Assembly: GCF_026015625.1 (NCBI RefSeq)
Contig: NZ_JAPDVG010000001.1
Span: 1,612,001-1,676,000 of the forward strand
Direction of reading: 5' to 3'
Source: Segatella copri
Lineage (GTDB): Bacteria; Bacteroidota; Bacteroidia; Bacteroidales; Bacteroidaceae
Length of the DNA: 64,000 nucleotides
Shown here: positions 9,392 to 20,000 of the stretch, in pieces
Numbering within the stretch: position 1 is the first letter of the stretch
Layout of the letters: the number at the start of each line of letters is the position of its first letter
Position numbers and translations under genes: made by a program
Notes under the pieces: generated by a model
What the model was told of the DNA's origin: nothing
Database searches by the model: none
The model's input: only the letters and a program-made list of their open reading frames with translations

Positions 9392-9426
9392 AAAAAAAAG
9401 AGGAAGACTTTCCGTCTCCCTCTTTT
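9392..9426 (-). terminator. rho-independent terminator of the PUL operon
   Basis: On the minus strand GAGGGAGAC pairs with GTCTTCCTC across a GGAAA loop and is followed by eight Ts. It lies just past the stop of the GH35 gene. Confidence 0.8.
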
Positions 9427-9429
9427 CAT

Positions 9430-11796
9430 TTATTTCTTTACATAGAGCTTGAATGCCTTCACGCTGCCTGGAGCACCCTGCTCGGCACGTGGCAAGTACT
9501 CGAAGGCAGAGATGGTAACTTCCTTGCCCATATCCACGATGCCGAGGTGTGGAAAGTTGGCACCCTTCTCGGTCTGCCAGTAAGTGCTCTCCTGCAAGTC
9601 AAACATCTTGTCGAGTGTTGAGTTGCCCTTCTCGCTGTCGGCATAGAAGGCTACCCAGTTGTTGCGGTCGATGCGGTTGCCCTGTGCATCCTGCAGATAA
9701 ACCTCGGCGATGGCAATCTGGCTGTCACCGCTCTGGCTGCTTTCTGCCTGGATGGCGAAGTAGCGACCGGTTACAGGCTTGTCGAGCTTGATGGTCTGCC
9801 AGCCGTTGCCAGCCTTGAACTCGCCCTTCAATACAGGAGTCTCTGAATTGAGATCCATGCGATGACCTGGCTCGTTATGCTTGTTGCTCTTTTCGAGATT
9901 CAGCTTGTCGAGCTCCGGATGATCCTGGCAGAAAGCGGTAGGAGCCACAGTAGAACCTGGCTTTCCTGCTTCACCCTTAGGACCTACAACGTCGAGAACA
10001 ATCACCTCGTTCTTGCCCTTCTTCAACCAGCAGCCTGGAAGATATAAGGTCTGCTGAGGACCAATCTGCCAGAAGCGACCGAGGGCATGACCGTTGACAT
10101 AAACCTGACCCTTGCCGAATGCCTCCATATTAATAAAGGTGTCGCCCACCTTCTTCAGGTTGAAGTAGCCGCGATAGTAACCCGCCTTGGTCTGGAGACC
10201 GCGCATCTTGTTGGTTGGCATGGTGAGTGCCTTGACTGCAGTCTGGTAATCATCAGCAATGCTGCTGTTGTTCCAACGGGTAGGGGTGAGAGCAAGTTCG
10301 CAATCCTCTTTCTGTGTAGTGATGGTTACGTTGCCGATGATACCCTTGTAGTCCTTGATAGCACGACCGAAGTTGATTCTTCCCATACCTTCTACTACGA
10401 TGGTGAGCTGTGCACCCTGTGGCATGGCTGGCAATTCGAGTGATTTCTCATTCTTTACACGGTCAATCTTGCCTACATACTTTCCGTTCACATATACCTG
10501 GGCAAAATCGTGGAACTCGCCGGTAAGGGTTGATGTACTTTCGATGGCTGGAACCTGGGTTTCATAAACCATGGTACCCCATCCCATATCCATATCCTCG
10601 AAGCACTGAGGAGCGTTGCATTCTTTCTCCTTTCCGATACCGTAGCTCAATGGCTTGTATTCGGTAAACTTGAACTCTGGCACCTTGATGATCTGCATCG
10701 GAGCCTTAGGCACGGCTGGCAACTTCTTGCCGTCGTTGTATTTTGCCATCATCTTCTGCAGTTCATAGAACTTAGGCGTAGCCAATCCCCATTCATTGAT
10801 AGGGGCATCGTAATCGTAGCTGGTTACGTCTGGCTGGAAACCAGGAGAGTTGGCACCTGCCCAATGGCCGAAGCTGGTTCCGCCGTGGGTCATATATAGA
10901 GAGAAGCTGATGCCTTTGCTCAGCATCTCGTCCATTCCTTCTACCATATCCTTGGCAGGACGGGTCTCGTGGCGGGCTCCCCACTTGTCGAACCAGCCGC
11001 TCCAGAACTCTGAACACATTTTAGGAGCATTCGGACGAACCTCACCGAGACGCTTAAACTGCTGGTCGATGTTGGCACCTGTACCGAAGTTCATGGTCCA
11101 GGTCAGGTCATCGAGACCATTGTTCAGGAAGTTGGATGACCAGTCGCATTGGAAGAGGCTTACCTTATCAAATCCGCTCTTGCGGACGATGTCGCGGATG
11201 GCACTTACGTATGGCTTGTCCTTGCCGTAAGAACCATATTCGTTCTCCACCTGAACCATGATGATAGGACCACCATTCTGGATGGTGAGTGGAGCCAGCT
11301 GCTTGCCCACTTCCTTCTCGAAGATTTCTACTCGCTGCATGAAGTAAGGATCCAGCTCACGCAGACGGATATCCTTCTTCTTGAGGAGCCACCAAGGCAG
11401 ACCACCCATTTCCCATTCTGCACAAACGTATGGACCCGGGCGAACGATGACATACATGCCGTTCTTCTGGGCGAGGCGGCAGAAAGCAGCCACATCGTTG
11501 TTGCCTGTGAAGTCGAATTTGCCTTCCTCCTGCTCATGGATATTCCAGAACACATAGAGGCAGACGGTATTCATGCCAAGAGCCTTGCACATCTTGATGC
11601 GATGCTCCCAGTAGGCACGAGGAATACGAGGGTAGTGCAACTCGGCAGCCTTAACGACGAAAGGTTTGCCATTGAGAAGGAATGTCTTGTCGCCGGTAGT
11701 GAAGGTGCCACCTTTTTGTGCCGCCATCATCTGAGCCGGTGCCAGTGCCAATAGTGAGGCAAAGGCTAATGTCTTGATTGAAGTTGTTACTGTCAT
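9430..11796 (-). CDS. GH35 beta-galactosidase, secreted
   Basis: A 788-residue exo-beta-galactosidase expected to remove terminal galactose from oligosaccharides in the periplasm or at the surface. A signal peptide precedes QKGGTFTT. The GH35 active-site segment GGPIIMVQVENEYGSYG (175-191) holds the acid/base Glu, and CSEFWSGW (261-268) holds the nucleophile E263. The C-terminal 150 residues look like a discoidin/F5-8C carbohydrate-binding module. It is the last gene of the PUL, 118 nt after a GH30 gene, with its own TATCTTTG box and a repeat shared with the main PUL promoter, so it can be transcribed separately. The family call is firm; substrate is from context. Confidence 0.9.
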   Translation of the reverse strand: MTVTTSIKTLAFASLLALAPAQMMAAQKGGTFTTGDKTFLLNGKPFVVKAAELHYPRIPRAYWEHRIKMCKALGMNTVCLYVFWNIHEQEEGKFDFTGNNDVAAFCRLAQKNGMYVIVRPGPYVCAEWEMGGLPWWLLKKKDIRLRELDPYFMQRVEIFEKEVGKQLAPLTIQNGGPIIMVQVENEYGSYGKDKPYVSAIRDIVRKSGFDKVSLFQCDWSSNFLNNGLDDLTWTMNFGTGANIDQQFKRLGEVRPNAPKMCSEFWSGWFDKWGARHETRPAKDMVEGMDEMLSKGISFSLYMTHGGTSFGHWAGANSPGFQPDVTSYDYDAPINEWGLATPKFYELQKMMAKYNDGKKLPAVPKAPMQIIKVPEFKFTEYKPLSYGIGKEKECNAPQCFEDMDMGWGTMVYETQVPAIESTSTLTGEFHDFAQVYVNGKYVGKIDRVKNEKSLELPAMPQGAQLTIVVEGMGRINFGRAIKDYKGIIGNVTITTQKEDCELALTPTRWNNSSIADDYQTAVKALTMPTNKMRGLQTKAGYYRGYFNLKKVGDTFINMEAFGKGQVYVNGHALGRFWQIGPQQTLYLPGCWLKKGKNEVIVLDVVGPKGEAGKPGSTVAPTAFCQDHPELDKLNLEKSNKHNEPGHRMDLNSETPVLKGEFKAGNGWQTIKLDKPVTGRYFAIQAESSQSGDSQIAIAEVYLQDAQGNRIDRNNWVAFYADSEKGNSTLDKMFDLQESTYWQTEKGANFPHLGIVDMGKEVTISAFEYLPRAEQGAPGSVKAFKLYVKK

Positions 11797-11832
11797 TATA
11801 CTTATTTTTTAGTATTCTTGATAAAACATTTG

Positions 11833-11840
11833 CAAAGATA
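11833..11840 (-). promoter_or_regulatory. internal promoter of the GH35 gene
   Basis: TATCTTTG on the minus strand, 36 nt before the GH35 start, inside the 118-nt gap after the GH30 gene. No TTTG is seen at -33, which fits an activator-dependent promoter. Confidence 0.55.
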
Positions 11841-11861
11841 ACGGAAAATCTCCTTTATGAA

Positions 11862-11896
11862 GGATAAAAATCGTTCAATAAAGGGGATTTTTCGTT
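11862..11896 (-). promoter_or_regulatory. candidate HTCS operator upstream of GH35
   Basis: Minus-strand half-sites AACGAAAAATCC and AACGATTTTTATCC start exactly 21 nt apart. The proximal half-site starts 35 nt upstream of the first base of the -7 box. The same arrangement, with the same two distances, is seen at 21735-21769 before the SusE-like gene. AraC-type output domains usually bind direct repeats, so this is a plausible regulator site; binding is inference. Confidence 0.5.
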
Positions 11897-11914
11897 AAAA
11901 AGGGACTATTTCAA

Positions 11915-13489
11915 TCATTTTTGCATAAAAGTCGTAATGCTTCGTGGAGCCAACTGCGTGGTTCCATCGCAACTTCCAATAGGCGCTAAACTCTCGGAAG
12001 AGATGTCACTGGTACGATACATCTGCCAATTTTTCTGCTCATGATTATCGAGTTGGAAGTTGACAGGCTTCACATCCTCAGAATAGTTGATTGCCACAAT
12101 CACCCATTTGCCGTTGGCATTCTGATAGGCAGAACACATTACTCCGTAAGGGTCGTTGTAGCCTTCCTCTATCTGCTTTCCGTCGGCAGAAGTTGTAGCG
12201 ATATCGAAGCGCTGGGCACCTGGACGGATAAAGCGGGAATAGTTGCCGAGTGCCCACATCAACTTGGAATCTACTGCCCAGCCGCTCTTCCATCCATCCT
12301 TGCTGTATATGCGGATGAGTCCATCGCGGTAGTCACCGCCTGCAGAACGCCACCAGCTCCAGCTCTCGGCATTGGCATATACCAGGTCATGATGGATGAC
12401 ACGAGCCACATAGAGGGCTGTCTTCATCGAGAAGTCGTAAGGAGTTCCGCCGCCAATCTCCTCGTCGTTGCCCATGATGCAGAGTTCTGTTTGCCAGAAC
12501 TTGATGTTCTTCTGCTTACATGCTTCCCTAATCTTCATTCTGATTTCTCTCATGTATGGGATAGGGGTATTGGTCCAGTAGCTATGAGCACCGATGAGAG
12601 GGAGGAGTTGCTTGGTCTTGCCCAGATAGGTCTGCGTACTGTCCTTGGTGAAGAAGGAGTTGATTTCGTAGCCTCGCTGCCAGTCAGCCATGTGGGTGCC
12701 AAGCATGCAGCGATAGTCGCTCGACTCATTGATGAGAATCTCGGTGTTGAGCTTGTTTTTTACCAATGCTTTGCTTACCTCCTTTGCCACCTTGGCAAAC
12801 TCGCGGTTGGTGGCTGGGGTTCCTTCCTGCTTCGGTCCTGTCCAGTTCCAATGTCCATCCGGCTCGTTGATAGGGCTGATGTAGTTGAAGTGGATGCCAT
12901 CGTGCTCTTCGATGCCTTTGAGAGATGTGGCGATGAACTTTCCGAATTTGCCGTAGCAATCATCCTTCAGATTGATGGTGCCGCCGCGCCCTGTGTTGGT
13001 TGCGAGTCCGTTCTTGGTATAGAACACGGGTGCTGAGTTGCAGAAGGCGAGGAAATAAGGCACACCTCTCTGCTTGGCGAGCTTGAGAAACTTGCGCTGT
13101 CCAGCCTGTTTGCTCCAGTCGTAGGTGCCGTCAGCATTGAGAAAGCATTGGGTTCTTGTGCCCGGCTGAATCTGCGATGCCTCTCCCTGTTCCTCGCTTC
13201 CGGCTCCCAGATTGAATCGCCAGATAGACAAGCCGATGCCTTTAGGTTTGCCTAAGGCATCATTCTCGGTAGAGAAGAGCCAGTCGGCAATCTGCTCCTG
13301 CTGTTTCTCTGACCATAGACCGAGAAACTGCATACTCCATGCATCGCTGGCACCGAAGTGCTGGATGTGCTGCTCCGGGCTTTGGGTAAGGATGGTATAA
13401 CGGGTTGTTCCTTCCTGTGCTGCCTGCATGTTGATGCTGGCGATGAGCAATGCAGATAAAGCACCGTATTTCATATAATTATGTGCCAT
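11915..13489 (-). CDS. GH30 glycosidase, probable endo-beta-1,6-galactanase
   Basis: A 524-residue secreted GH30-type enzyme. A signal peptide (MQAA around 21-24) precedes the mature part. The clan A acid/base is E209 in SPINEPDGHWNW and the nucleophile is E335 in FWQTELCIMG. A beta-sandwich side domain closes the protein, ending in APRSITTFMQK. Related proteins in Bacteroidota include GH30 subfamily 5 enzymes that cut beta-1,6-galactan, which fits the adjacent GH35 enzyme; subfamily was not tested. It lies 53 nt after a second GH30 gene, with which it shares WRxNLGAGS(E/A)EQG and other segments, suggesting duplication and divergence. Confidence 0.8.
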   Translation of the reverse strand: MAHNYMKYGALSALLIASINMQAAQEGTTRYTILTQSPEQHIQHFGASDAWSMQFLGLWSEKQQEQIADWLFSTENDALGKPKGIGLSIWRFNLGAGSEEQGEASQIQPGTRTQCFLNADGTYDWSKQAGQRKFLKLAKQRGVPYFLAFCNSAPVFYTKNGLATNTGRGGTINLKDDCYGKFGKFIATSLKGIEEHDGIHFNYISPINEPDGHWNWTGPKQEGTPATNREFAKVAKEVSKALVKNKLNTEILINESSDYRCMLGTHMADWQRGYEINSFFTKDSTQTYLGKTKQLLPLIGAHSYWTNTPIPYMREIRMKIREACKQKNIKFWQTELCIMGNDEEIGGGTPYDFSMKTALYVARVIHHDLVYANAESWSWWRSAGGDYRDGLIRIYSKDGWKSGWAVDSKLMWALGNYSRFIRPGAQRFDIATTSADGKQIEEGYNDPYGVMCSAYQNANGKWVIVAINYSEDVKPVNFQLDNHEQKNWQMYRTSDISSESLAPIGSCDGTTQLAPRSITTFMQK

Positions 13490-13542
13490 AATAGAATTTT
13501 ATGTTTGATGAGTTGTTCAAAAGCAGATGGATGCACTTGCTG

Positions 13543-15297
13543 TTATTTTATCACGAATTTCTTTCCGTTTTGGATATAGATACCCTTGGCGAGTCCTTCT
13601 GTAGAATCTGCATGTTTGCGAACCAATTTGCCCTCGATGCTGTAGATGTCATTGCTACCGGCCTTATCTGCCTTGATATGGCTAATGCCAGTATTGATGG
13701 CATCTTCGAAATCAATCACGATGGTTACAACGCTCTTGGTTGGGATGGCAATCAGCTTATCCAGACTGAAACTGCTCTTGATGTGCTTCAGGTTTTCTTT
13801 CGCAGATGTGCGGTAAACGTTGATATCCTTGGCTGCCTTCTGTCCCTCAATGTTGATGCGTACACTGTTTTGTGATGCCATCATGTTTACATATACTAAA
13901 ACGATTCGTTTGCCATCTGGAGAAAGATAGGCAGATCCCAGAAGCTTATTGAGATTTTCTTCCTTATTGGTGATATGGTCGATACGCTTGTAACCAGGGC
14001 GGATGAAACGGCTGTAGTTGCCGAGTACCCAGAGGTTACTGTTGTCGGTGATGGTACCGCCGTTCTGGATATCACCATAGCTCTCGTTGTTGTTATCGCC
14101 CTGGGTATTCATTCGCAAGAGATAGAAGCGGTTCTTCTGTCCCCATTTCTCTTGTGCGAAAGAGGTCCAGTAGCTCCATGATGCCATATTGCCGTAGGTG
14201 AGATCGCAGTGGATAAGCTTACCCATATAGAGCGAGATGTCCATATAGCTGGCTGCATCGTAACTGGAAGGGAAACCTGCTGAAGTGGATGGCTCCTTAT
14301 CGAGCATGCTCCATTCGGTTTGATATACATCGAGATTGTATTCCTGAGCCTTGTTCCATACGTTCTGACGGATGTCCTTCAGGTCGGCATTCGTGCCGAA
14401 GGTCCAGTAGCTATGACCAGCGATGGCTCTTTTCAGGTTTTTCAAGTCGCCGATGTAGGTGCTGCTGTTGCTGGTATTGAAGAAAGCCTCTATCTGGTTG
14501 TTGGCTCTCTTCTCGGTTCCGTCTTGATAGAGTGCCTTCCATTGGCAGGCTTCCGGCAGGAGTATCTGGGCAGAGAGTCCCTGGTCGGTAATGCTTTTGT
14601 CCAACTCTCGGGCGAGCTTGGCGATGCACTCGTTGGTCCATGGTGAACCTTCCTGACCTTCAGTCCAATCGTATTGTGGCTCGTTGACCGGATCAATGAG
14701 GGTTATGTTGTAGCCTTTGTCGGTGAAGTGTTTGGTTGTTGTCGTGAGGAATTTGGCAAAGTCGGCATAGTGATTGTCTGCGAGATTGCTTCCGCTCACA
14801 CCCTTGTTGGCGCATGCCTTGCCGTTTTTGGTAAACTGTACTGGGGCTGAATTGGAGAAGAGCAGAAAATGATCTACTCCATATTTCTTGGCTTGCTGCA
14901 TGAAGTATTGTTGACCTGCCGACTTGGTCCAGTCGTAGTTGCCATTGGCATCTAGATAGCAGTAGCCACGTCGGGTGATGTCTTCGATGCCGCTTTGGCT
15001 GCCTTGTTCTGCTGAACCGGCACCCAGGTTTACGCGCCACATTGAGAGACCGATGCCTTCTGGGTTACCATCGGCATCCATTTCCTGGCTGAAGAGCCAT
15101 TTCGCCGATTTCTCTTTTTCTGCATCACTGAAATATTTGCCCACAAAATCGGCTGTCCAACAGTCGCTTGATCCGAAGTCTGCTATGGTCTGATAGCAGA
15201 TGTTGGGGTTTACGGTGACCTTATATGATGATTGCGCATATAAGTTGGCAGTCATCATCAAGGCAGCTGTGAGGCTGAAGATGGATGTTTTTTTCAT
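13543..15297 (-). CDS. GH30 glycosidase with T9SS C-terminal sorting tail
   Basis: A 584-residue secreted GH30 enzyme. A signal peptide ends around AQSS (20-23). The catalytic pair is E206 in IDPVNEPQYDW and E328 in VYQTEWSMLD. After the side domain the last 60 residues read like a type A T9SS sorting domain (IYSIEGKLVRKHADS, then GIYIQNGKKFVIK), so it is probably exported across the outer membrane and anchored or released. The neighbouring GH30 paralogue lacks such a tail, suggesting one outer and one periplasmic enzyme. It follows susD after a strong hairpin. Confidence 0.8.
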   Translation of the reverse strand: MKKTSIFSLTAALMMTANLYAQSSYKVTVNPNICYQTIADFGSSDCWTADFVGKYFSDAEKEKSAKWLFSQEMDADGNPEGIGLSMWRVNLGAGSAEQGSQSGIEDITRRGYCYLDANGNYDWTKSAGQQYFMQQAKKYGVDHFLLFSNSAPVQFTKNGKACANKGVSGSNLADNHYADFAKFLTTTTKHFTDKGYNITLIDPVNEPQYDWTEGQEGSPWTNECIAKLARELDKSITDQGLSAQILLPEACQWKALYQDGTEKRANNQIEAFFNTSNSSTYIGDLKNLKRAIAGHSYWTFGTNADLKDIRQNVWNKAQEYNLDVYQTEWSMLDKEPSTSAGFPSSYDAASYMDISLYMGKLIHCDLTYGNMASWSYWTSFAQEKWGQKNRFYLLRMNTQGDNNNESYGDIQNGGTITDNSNLWVLGNYSRFIRPGYKRIDHITNKEENLNKLLGSAYLSPDGKRIVLVYVNMMASQNSVRINIEGQKAAKDINVYRTSAKENLKHIKSSFSLDKLIAIPTKSVVTIVIDFEDAINTGISHIKADKAGSNDIYSIEGKLVRKHADSTEGLAKGIYIQNGKKFVIK

Positions 15298-15352
15298 TTG
15301 CTGAGGCTTTATATATAATTAAGGTGTATGGATAACAATATTTTTATGAAAG

Positions 15353-15388
15353 AAAAGGGGCAGGACAAGAGATTTGTCCTGCCCCTTT
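15353..15388. terminator. intercistronic hairpin between susD and the GH30 genes
   Basis: AAAGGGGCAGGACAA pairs with TTGTCCTGCCCCTTT around a short loop. On the operon (minus) strand it is followed by TTTCTTTC, a weak T-tract. It may act as a partial terminator or as a 3' stabiliser of the susCD message. Confidence 0.7.
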
Positions 15389-15394
15389 GATATT

Positions 15395-17011
15395 TTAGTT
15401 GTAACCTTCGTTCTGCTTGATGGTTCCGTTACTCATGGTAATTTCTGAGTTAGGGATGGCGAAGAGAAGGTCGCGAGGTGCCTGGAAGTTGATACCCTCG
15501 TTGCTGTTCTCCTGCTGGTTGGTGGTCTCGTATGGGTCGGTAGATTCCTCCATGTTGTACTTCACGAAAGTACCGTTAGGACCGAATACGTGTTCCATCA
15601 TTGTCTTTCCATCATCCATCTTCCAGCGGCGCAGGTCGTCGAGGCGGGTTCCCTCAAGTGCCAGCTCCAGACGGCGCTCGGTGCGGATAGCATCACGAAG
15701 GGCTGTACCTGTGGCGGTAACTTCTGGAAGTTGAACACGCTGGCGTACCTTGTTGAGTGCCCACTGTGCCTCACTGTCGTGATTGAGAGCATTCTCTGTC
15801 TCTGCATACATCAGCAATACCTCTGCATAGCGGAGCAAGCGGATGTTCAATGGATTGTGAGGTGCATCGTATGGACTAGGGCGCCTGTTCACTGGGATGA
15901 AGAGCTTCATGTTGCAACGGCCAGACTTATGCTTGCTGGCTGAAATCACGTATGGGTTGTCCTCATTCCATGTTGGGTCACCAGGAACTTCTGTCTGTCC
16001 ATCGTGAAGGATGGTATAGCGAAGTCGAATCTCGTCTCCTGCATCCTTGAAAGCCTTTTCCAGGTTGCTGGTAGGAAGACCCCATGCCCAACCAGCGTCG
16101 TCACGTGAACCAACCAAGACAGAGTAGCGCTCACCCAGAGAATACTGGGTATCATCACTGGTCTGAATCTCGAAGAGACTCTCCTTGCCATTGTTGTAGT
16201 CGATGTTCCAAACCTGGCTAAAGTCATCCATCAGTTCATATTCCGGTGTTCCGCTGGCATGAGAGCCACGGCAGGTGAGTTCCTGCAGGATAGGCTCAGC
16301 TTCAGCATACTTACCCTGGTAGAGATATGCCTTTGCCAACATACCCTTGGCAGCACCGCTGGTAGCACGACCGATGTCGTTGGCAGATAACTCTGCCTTC
16401 TTTGGAAGATCGGCGAGGGCATCCTTGAAGTCCTGCTCAATCTGAGCGTAGGTTTCTGCGCTGGTAGCTCGGGTGATACCCTGAACCTCAGAAGGCATCT
16501 TGAGTGACATTACCAATGGTACACCGCCAAAGTTCTTCACCAGTTCGAAGTAGTAGAAACCGCGGAGGAACTTAGCCTCGGCAATCAGTCGCTTCTGATA
16601 CTTCTCGTCGTTGAATTTCAGTTGTGCAATTTTTTCGATGGCGATGTTGCACTGGGTGATACCCTTGTAGCGATACTGCCAGAAGTTCTGTACGGCATTA
16701 CCCAAGTCGATGGTGTTGCCGGTAAACATGGCTGCTGCTCTATATTCACCAGGGTCTTGTGTGGTGTTACCCATCCAGCAATCATCGGTGGTAATGTTGC
16801 AGAGGTTGTAGAATTTGTAAATCTGCCACCAGTCATCACATGCGATGAAGTTGTAGCAACCGGTAATCTGCTTTTCACATTCTTCCTCGGTGGTGAAGTA
16901 GTTCTCCATATCCTGCTGACCGCGGATAGGCTCCTCAAGGAAGTCGGAGCAAGATGTCAAGCCCATAGTCAAGGCAGAAGCCAAGGTCAAACCTATGATA
17001 TATCTTTTCAT
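15395..17011 (-). CDS. SusD/RagB-like outer-membrane glycan-binding lipoprotein
   Basis: A 538-residue SusD-family lipoprotein that would cap its SusC partner and hand over glycan. A lipoprotein signal ends in LTSC (18-21). The N-terminal part has the SusD segments (DFLEEPIRGQQDMENYFTTE) with helical TPR-like repeats, and the C-terminal part carries RLLRYAEVLLMYAE and LALEGTRLDDLRRW, both characteristic of the family. It lies 57 nt after susC. The family call is certain; the glycan is inferred from the enzymes of the same operon. Confidence 0.95.
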   Translation of the reverse strand: MKRYIIGLTLASALTMGLTSCSDFLEEPIRGQQDMENYFTTEEECEKQITGCYNFIACDDWWQIYKFYNLCNITTDDCWMGNTTQDPGEYRAAAMFTGNTIDLGNAVQNFWQYRYKGITQCNIAIEKIAQLKFNDEKYQKRLIAEAKFLRGFYYFELVKNFGGVPLVMSLKMPSEVQGITRATSAETYAQIEQDFKDALADLPKKAELSANDIGRATSGAAKGMLAKAYLYQGKYAEAEPILQELTCRGSHASGTPEYELMDDFSQVWNIDYNNGKESLFEIQTSDDTQYSLGERYSVLVGSRDDAGWAWGLPTSNLEKAFKDAGDEIRLRYTILHDGQTEVPGDPTWNEDNPYVISASKHKSGRCNMKLFIPVNRRPSPYDAPHNPLNIRLLRYAEVLLMYAETENALNHDSEAQWALNKVRQRVQLPEVTATGTALRDAIRTERRLELALEGTRLDDLRRWKMDDGKTMMEHVFGPNGTFVKYNMEESTDPYETTNQQENSNEGINFQAPRDLLFAIPNSEITMSNGTIKQNEGYN

Positions 17012-17068
17012 AATCTTGTTTCTTATTTTAATGATTACATATATTATAATAATGTATATTCCCTGCGA

Positions 17069-20000
17069 TTAGAAGCTCATGTTCAAACCAAAGAGGAAGG
17101 TACGTGGGTTAGGATAACCTGTGTAGTCGATACCTGCCTCTGTTACACTGCTACCCATTGATGCTGCTTCTGGATCTGCACCAGAGTAGTTGGTGATGGT
17201 AAAGAGGTTCTGAGCTGAGAATGACAGACGCAAGTTCAGCTTGTTGTTGAACCACTGCTTAGGCAAGGTGTAACCAATCTGGAGCAACTTGCAGCGGAAG
17301 TAAGAACCATCCTCTACGAAGAAGTCGCTTACTCGCCTGTAGTTCATGTTGGAATCGTTGACAGAGAGGCGAGGAAATTCTGCACCTGTGTTGTCGGCTC
17401 TCCAGGTTTTGTCGTATGTGCCGGCATATACATTCTGACCGTCGGTTCCTGCATAACGACCGATGTTCTTGTTGAAGATGTCGTTGCCGATGGTTCCGTA
17501 GAAGTTGGCTACGAGGTCGAAGCCCTTGTATGCCGCATTCAGGTTCAAACCTACCATGAGGTCTGGGAAAGGATTACCGATATGAGTCTTATCGTTGCTG
17601 TCGATGACGCCATCATTATTCAAATCCACGAAGCGGAGGTCACCTGGCTTGGCATTTGGCTGCAATGACTCGCCATGCTCGTTGGTGTATGACTTCACCT
17701 CTGTCTCGTTCTGGAAGATACCTGCTGTCTTGTAACCCCAGAACTGGCTGAGAGATTCGCCCTCGGCATTGCGAACGATGTAGTCGCCACTGAATCCACC
17801 TGTCCAGATGTAGTCACCATTCAGTTTCACTGCCTTGTTCTTTACCTGAGAAAGATTCAGACCTACGCCGTAGGTGAAGTCCTGGATATGGTCGTTCCAG
17901 TTGATGCCAAGTTCCCAACCTGTAGCCTTCATCTTACCTGCGTTTTCCCACATCTGTCCGTTCCACATTGGGTAACCGAGGATGAGGAGGTTGTCTTTCC
18001 TCATCAGCATATCGTGAGATGTCTTCTCGAAGTAATCCGCTGTAATCTTCAGGCGGCTCTGGAGAAGAGCGAGGTCAAGACCCACGTTCCAGTCCTCCAC
18101 GGTTTCCCACTTCAGGTTAGTGTTTCCGATACCGCTCACAGTAGAACCGATGATGCGGTTTGGAGTTTCACCGAATACATAGGTTGTTGTACCGATAGAG
18201 CTGAGGTATGCCGAGTTGTCGATGTTCTGGTTACCAACCTTACCCCAACCAGCACGGATCTTGATGTCATCAAACACCTTCTGGTTCTTCATGAACTCCT
18301 CGCCGGTAAGGCGATAAGCTCCAGATACAGATGGGAAGGTAGCCCATTTGTTGTCCTTGGAGAACTTGGAAGAACCATCCACACGGATAGATGCTGTGAG
18401 GTAGTACTTCTCTGCGTAGTTGTACATCACACGTCCCAGGTAAGATACCAGCGAAGTGAATCTGTCGGTACCCGTAGCTGCTGGGTTCTTGGTTCCTGAG
18501 CTAGGGTAGCGCAGAGACTCATCATTATTTGGAATGTTCTCTGAGTAAGCATTAGCCCAGTAGTCCTGGAAGCGCTCCATAGTGTAACCACCCATCAAGT
18601 TGATGTTGTGTTTCTTGTTGATGGTTGTCATGTAGTTCACGGTGTTGGTCCAGTTCCAGTCCACCCAGTTCTCCATCTTTCTGGTAGCATTGTTGTTCTG
18701 GTTCTGCTCCAGGTTGTCGATGAAGAAGTTAACGTTGAACGAATCGGTTCTGCGGAAGCGGGCGTTCAAGCCGAATGCTGATTTGATGGTCAATCCCTTG
18801 ATTGGGGTGAGACTTACGTATGGAGTTGCGAGCAATCCATATTCGCTAGCACCAGAGTCCATACGTGCCATAGAAGCCACTGGGTTCCATTCCTGGTTGT
18901 TGTGCGAACGGTCATAGTTGCTGTATGGATTGCTGGTCCATTCGCTTTTTGGTCGCATCACTGGAGTAGTTGGATCCATCGCCATGATGGCACTCATCAG
19001 TCCTGGGGTGTCATCCCACTGCTCGTAGCGAGGAGTGAAGTCAACACCAGCCTTGACAATCTTATTGAAATTGTATTCGGTAGAGAAACGTGCAGAGAGT
19101 TTCTGCCACTGACCTACCTTGTACTGAGAGTCCTGCTTGTAGTAACCGATGCTTCCAGAGTAAATCATCTTGTCGTTACCGCCAGAGAATGAAAGGTCAT
19201 AGTTCTGCTGTACGGCTACATCATTGATGCATTCTTTCCACCAGTCGGTATAGGTGTCAGCGCTTCCCTTGAAAGGAGAAACGTTGCCATCGTTGGTATA
19301 ACGAGTATCAAACACTTTCTTGTATTCCTGAGAGTCTGCCATATTCTGCTTCTTCAATGTTTGGAGACCTACGGTGGCTGTGACATTGAATTTGGCATCT
19401 CCCTTCTTGCCTTTTTTGGTGGTGATCAAAATCACACCATTCGAAGCACGGGTACCATAGATAGCTGATGCAGAGGCATCCTTCAATACCTGCATGCTCT
19501 CGATGTCGTTCTGGTTGAGGAAGTTGATGTTGGTACCTACAGGCATACCATCTACAACGTAGAGAGGATCAGAACCATTCACGGTAGTGACACCACGGAT
19601 GATGACACGAGGAGAAGCACCAGGACCACCGGCGCCACTGATCTGTACACCGTTCACCTGACCCTGAAGGGCGTTCATCACGTTACCGGTAGAGAGCTTT
19701 TCCAGCTTGTCGCCCTTGATGGCTGAGATAGAACTGGTGAGGTCGCCCTTCTTTACCTGACCGTAACCGATGACAACCACCTCGTTCAAGTCGTTGGCAT
19801 CGTCCTTCAGCACAAAGTTGATCTGTGAACGGTTGCCAACCTTTTCTTCCTGGTTTGCCATACCTACGTATGAGATAACGAGGGTAGCGTTCTTGTCGGC
19901 ATCGATGGCATAATGACCATCCAGGTCGGTAACAGCACCTCTGTTGCTACCTTTCACCTTGATGTATGCTCCAATAACTGGTTCGTTGTTGCTGTCCACG

